Assembly (NCBI GenBank): GCA_007127395.1
Contig: SKZL01000158.1
Span: 1 to 6,075, forward strand
From: Balneolaceae bacterium
GTDB taxonomy: Bacteria; Bacteroidota; Rhodothermia; Balneolales; Balneolaceae
Direction of reading: 5' to 3'
DNA length: 6,075 nt
The translations under genes and the position numbers were made by a program. The notes below the pieces were generated by a model that saw only the letters and a list, made by a program, of their open reading frames with translations, made no database searches and was not told where the DNA came from. This document shows positions 5,733 to 6,075 of this stretch, in pieces (position 1 is the first letter of the stretch; every line of letters starts with the position of its first letter).

Positions 5733-6075
5733 TTACTTCTTCTTGTTTTCAAATTTTTCGTATGCATCAATGATATCCCGGACCAGTTTATGACGCACCA
5801 CATCGCGCTGGTCGAGGTAGACAAATGAGATCCCCTCAATTTTTTGGAGTATGTTTTGAATGGAGATCAAGCCGGATTCCTGCTTTTTGGGGAGATCAGT
5901 TTGTGTGATATCACCGGTAATGATCGCACAGCTGTTGAACCCAATCCGTGTCAGGAACATTTTCATCTGAATATTGGTCGCATTTTGAGCTTCATCCAGA
6001 ATCACAAACGCGTTGTTCAAAGTTCGTCCACGCATATATGCCAGTGGGGCAATTTCGATGATATTTTTTGTGAGA
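5733..6075 (-). CDS. PhoH family ATPase, C-terminal 113 residues (5' end outside window)
   Basis: PhoH-like (PhoH/YbeZ) proteins are P-loop ATPases with a helicase-related fold, often linked to RNA and ribosome processing together with YbeY. The frame runs in from the right edge as [20 protein letters not shown], so the ATG at 6035 is the Met of the conserved AYMRGRTLN motif and not a start. Visible motifs are the Walker B strand [21 protein letters not shown], the sensor-like [15 protein letters not shown], and [18 protein letters not shown] with the conserved Arg. The Walker A part lies outside the window. The protein ends in a basic KFENKKK tail at TAA 5735-5733. A different frame stays open for about 15 more codons and also ends in KKK. 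The gene is probably co-transcribed with the two genes downstream. Confidence 0.95.
   Translation of the reverse strand, partial: LTKNIIEIAPLAYMRGRTLNNAFVILDEAQNATNIQMKMFLTRIGFNSCAIITGDITQTDLPKKQESGLISIQNILQKIEGISFVYLDQRDVVRHKLVRDIIDAYEKFENKKK

Noticed and set aside
5733..6035. PhoH read as a short complete 100-residue protein starting at 6035
   Set aside because: The frame stays open to the window edge with conserved PhoH residues (EIAPLAY) before that Met, so the Met is internal.

Overview
The window looks like ordinary chromosomal DNA from a free-living bacterium of the Bacteroidota/Rhodothermota (FCB) type, perhaps Balneolia-like. This placement is an inference. It rests on start codons without clear Shine-Dalgarno sequences, AT-leaning intergenic DNA with heptamer repeats, and acidic proteins whose wording resembles that lineage. 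No rRNA, tRNA, CRISPR array or intact insertion sequence is visible.

Layout. The plus strand begins inside typA/bipA (1-1392), whose N-terminal GTPase part lies off the left edge. A 421-bp gene-free, repeat-rich stretch follows (1393-1813). It holds a period-7 repeat, a long imperfect palindrome of about 185 bp with a perfect small hairpin at one edge, and a second period-7 repeat. Next is a class II-like CPD photolyase (1814-3292). After a 155-bp gap carrying a candidate promoter and operator comes a two-gene type II toxin-antitoxin module (3448-3971): a small helical antitoxin and a RelE/ParE-type toxin overlapping by 10 bp. Just past it, a 15-codon relic matches the beginning of a VapC/PIN-domain toxin (4001-4048). 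A weak hairpin (4063-4089) lies in the convergent gap.

The minus strand holds a probable three-gene unit read from right to left: the C-terminal third of phoH (5733-6075, running off the right edge), an MBL-fold metallohydrolase (4889-5680) and a trimeric-type purine nucleoside phosphorylase (4098-4892). The last two share an ATGA stop/start overlap, so they are probably translationally coupled.

The genes are mostly housekeeping or stress related: ribosome-associated GTPase, light-driven DNA repair, RNA-linked ATPase and purine salvage. The accessory material is concentrated in two places, the repeat-rich gap after typA and the toxin-antitoxin segment at the convergent junction. I see no clearly new multi-gene system. 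The most interesting signals are the palindromic repeat element, the decayed VapC start beside a seemingly intact ParE-type module, the A8 tract in the antitoxin, and a divergent active-site loop in the phosphorylase.
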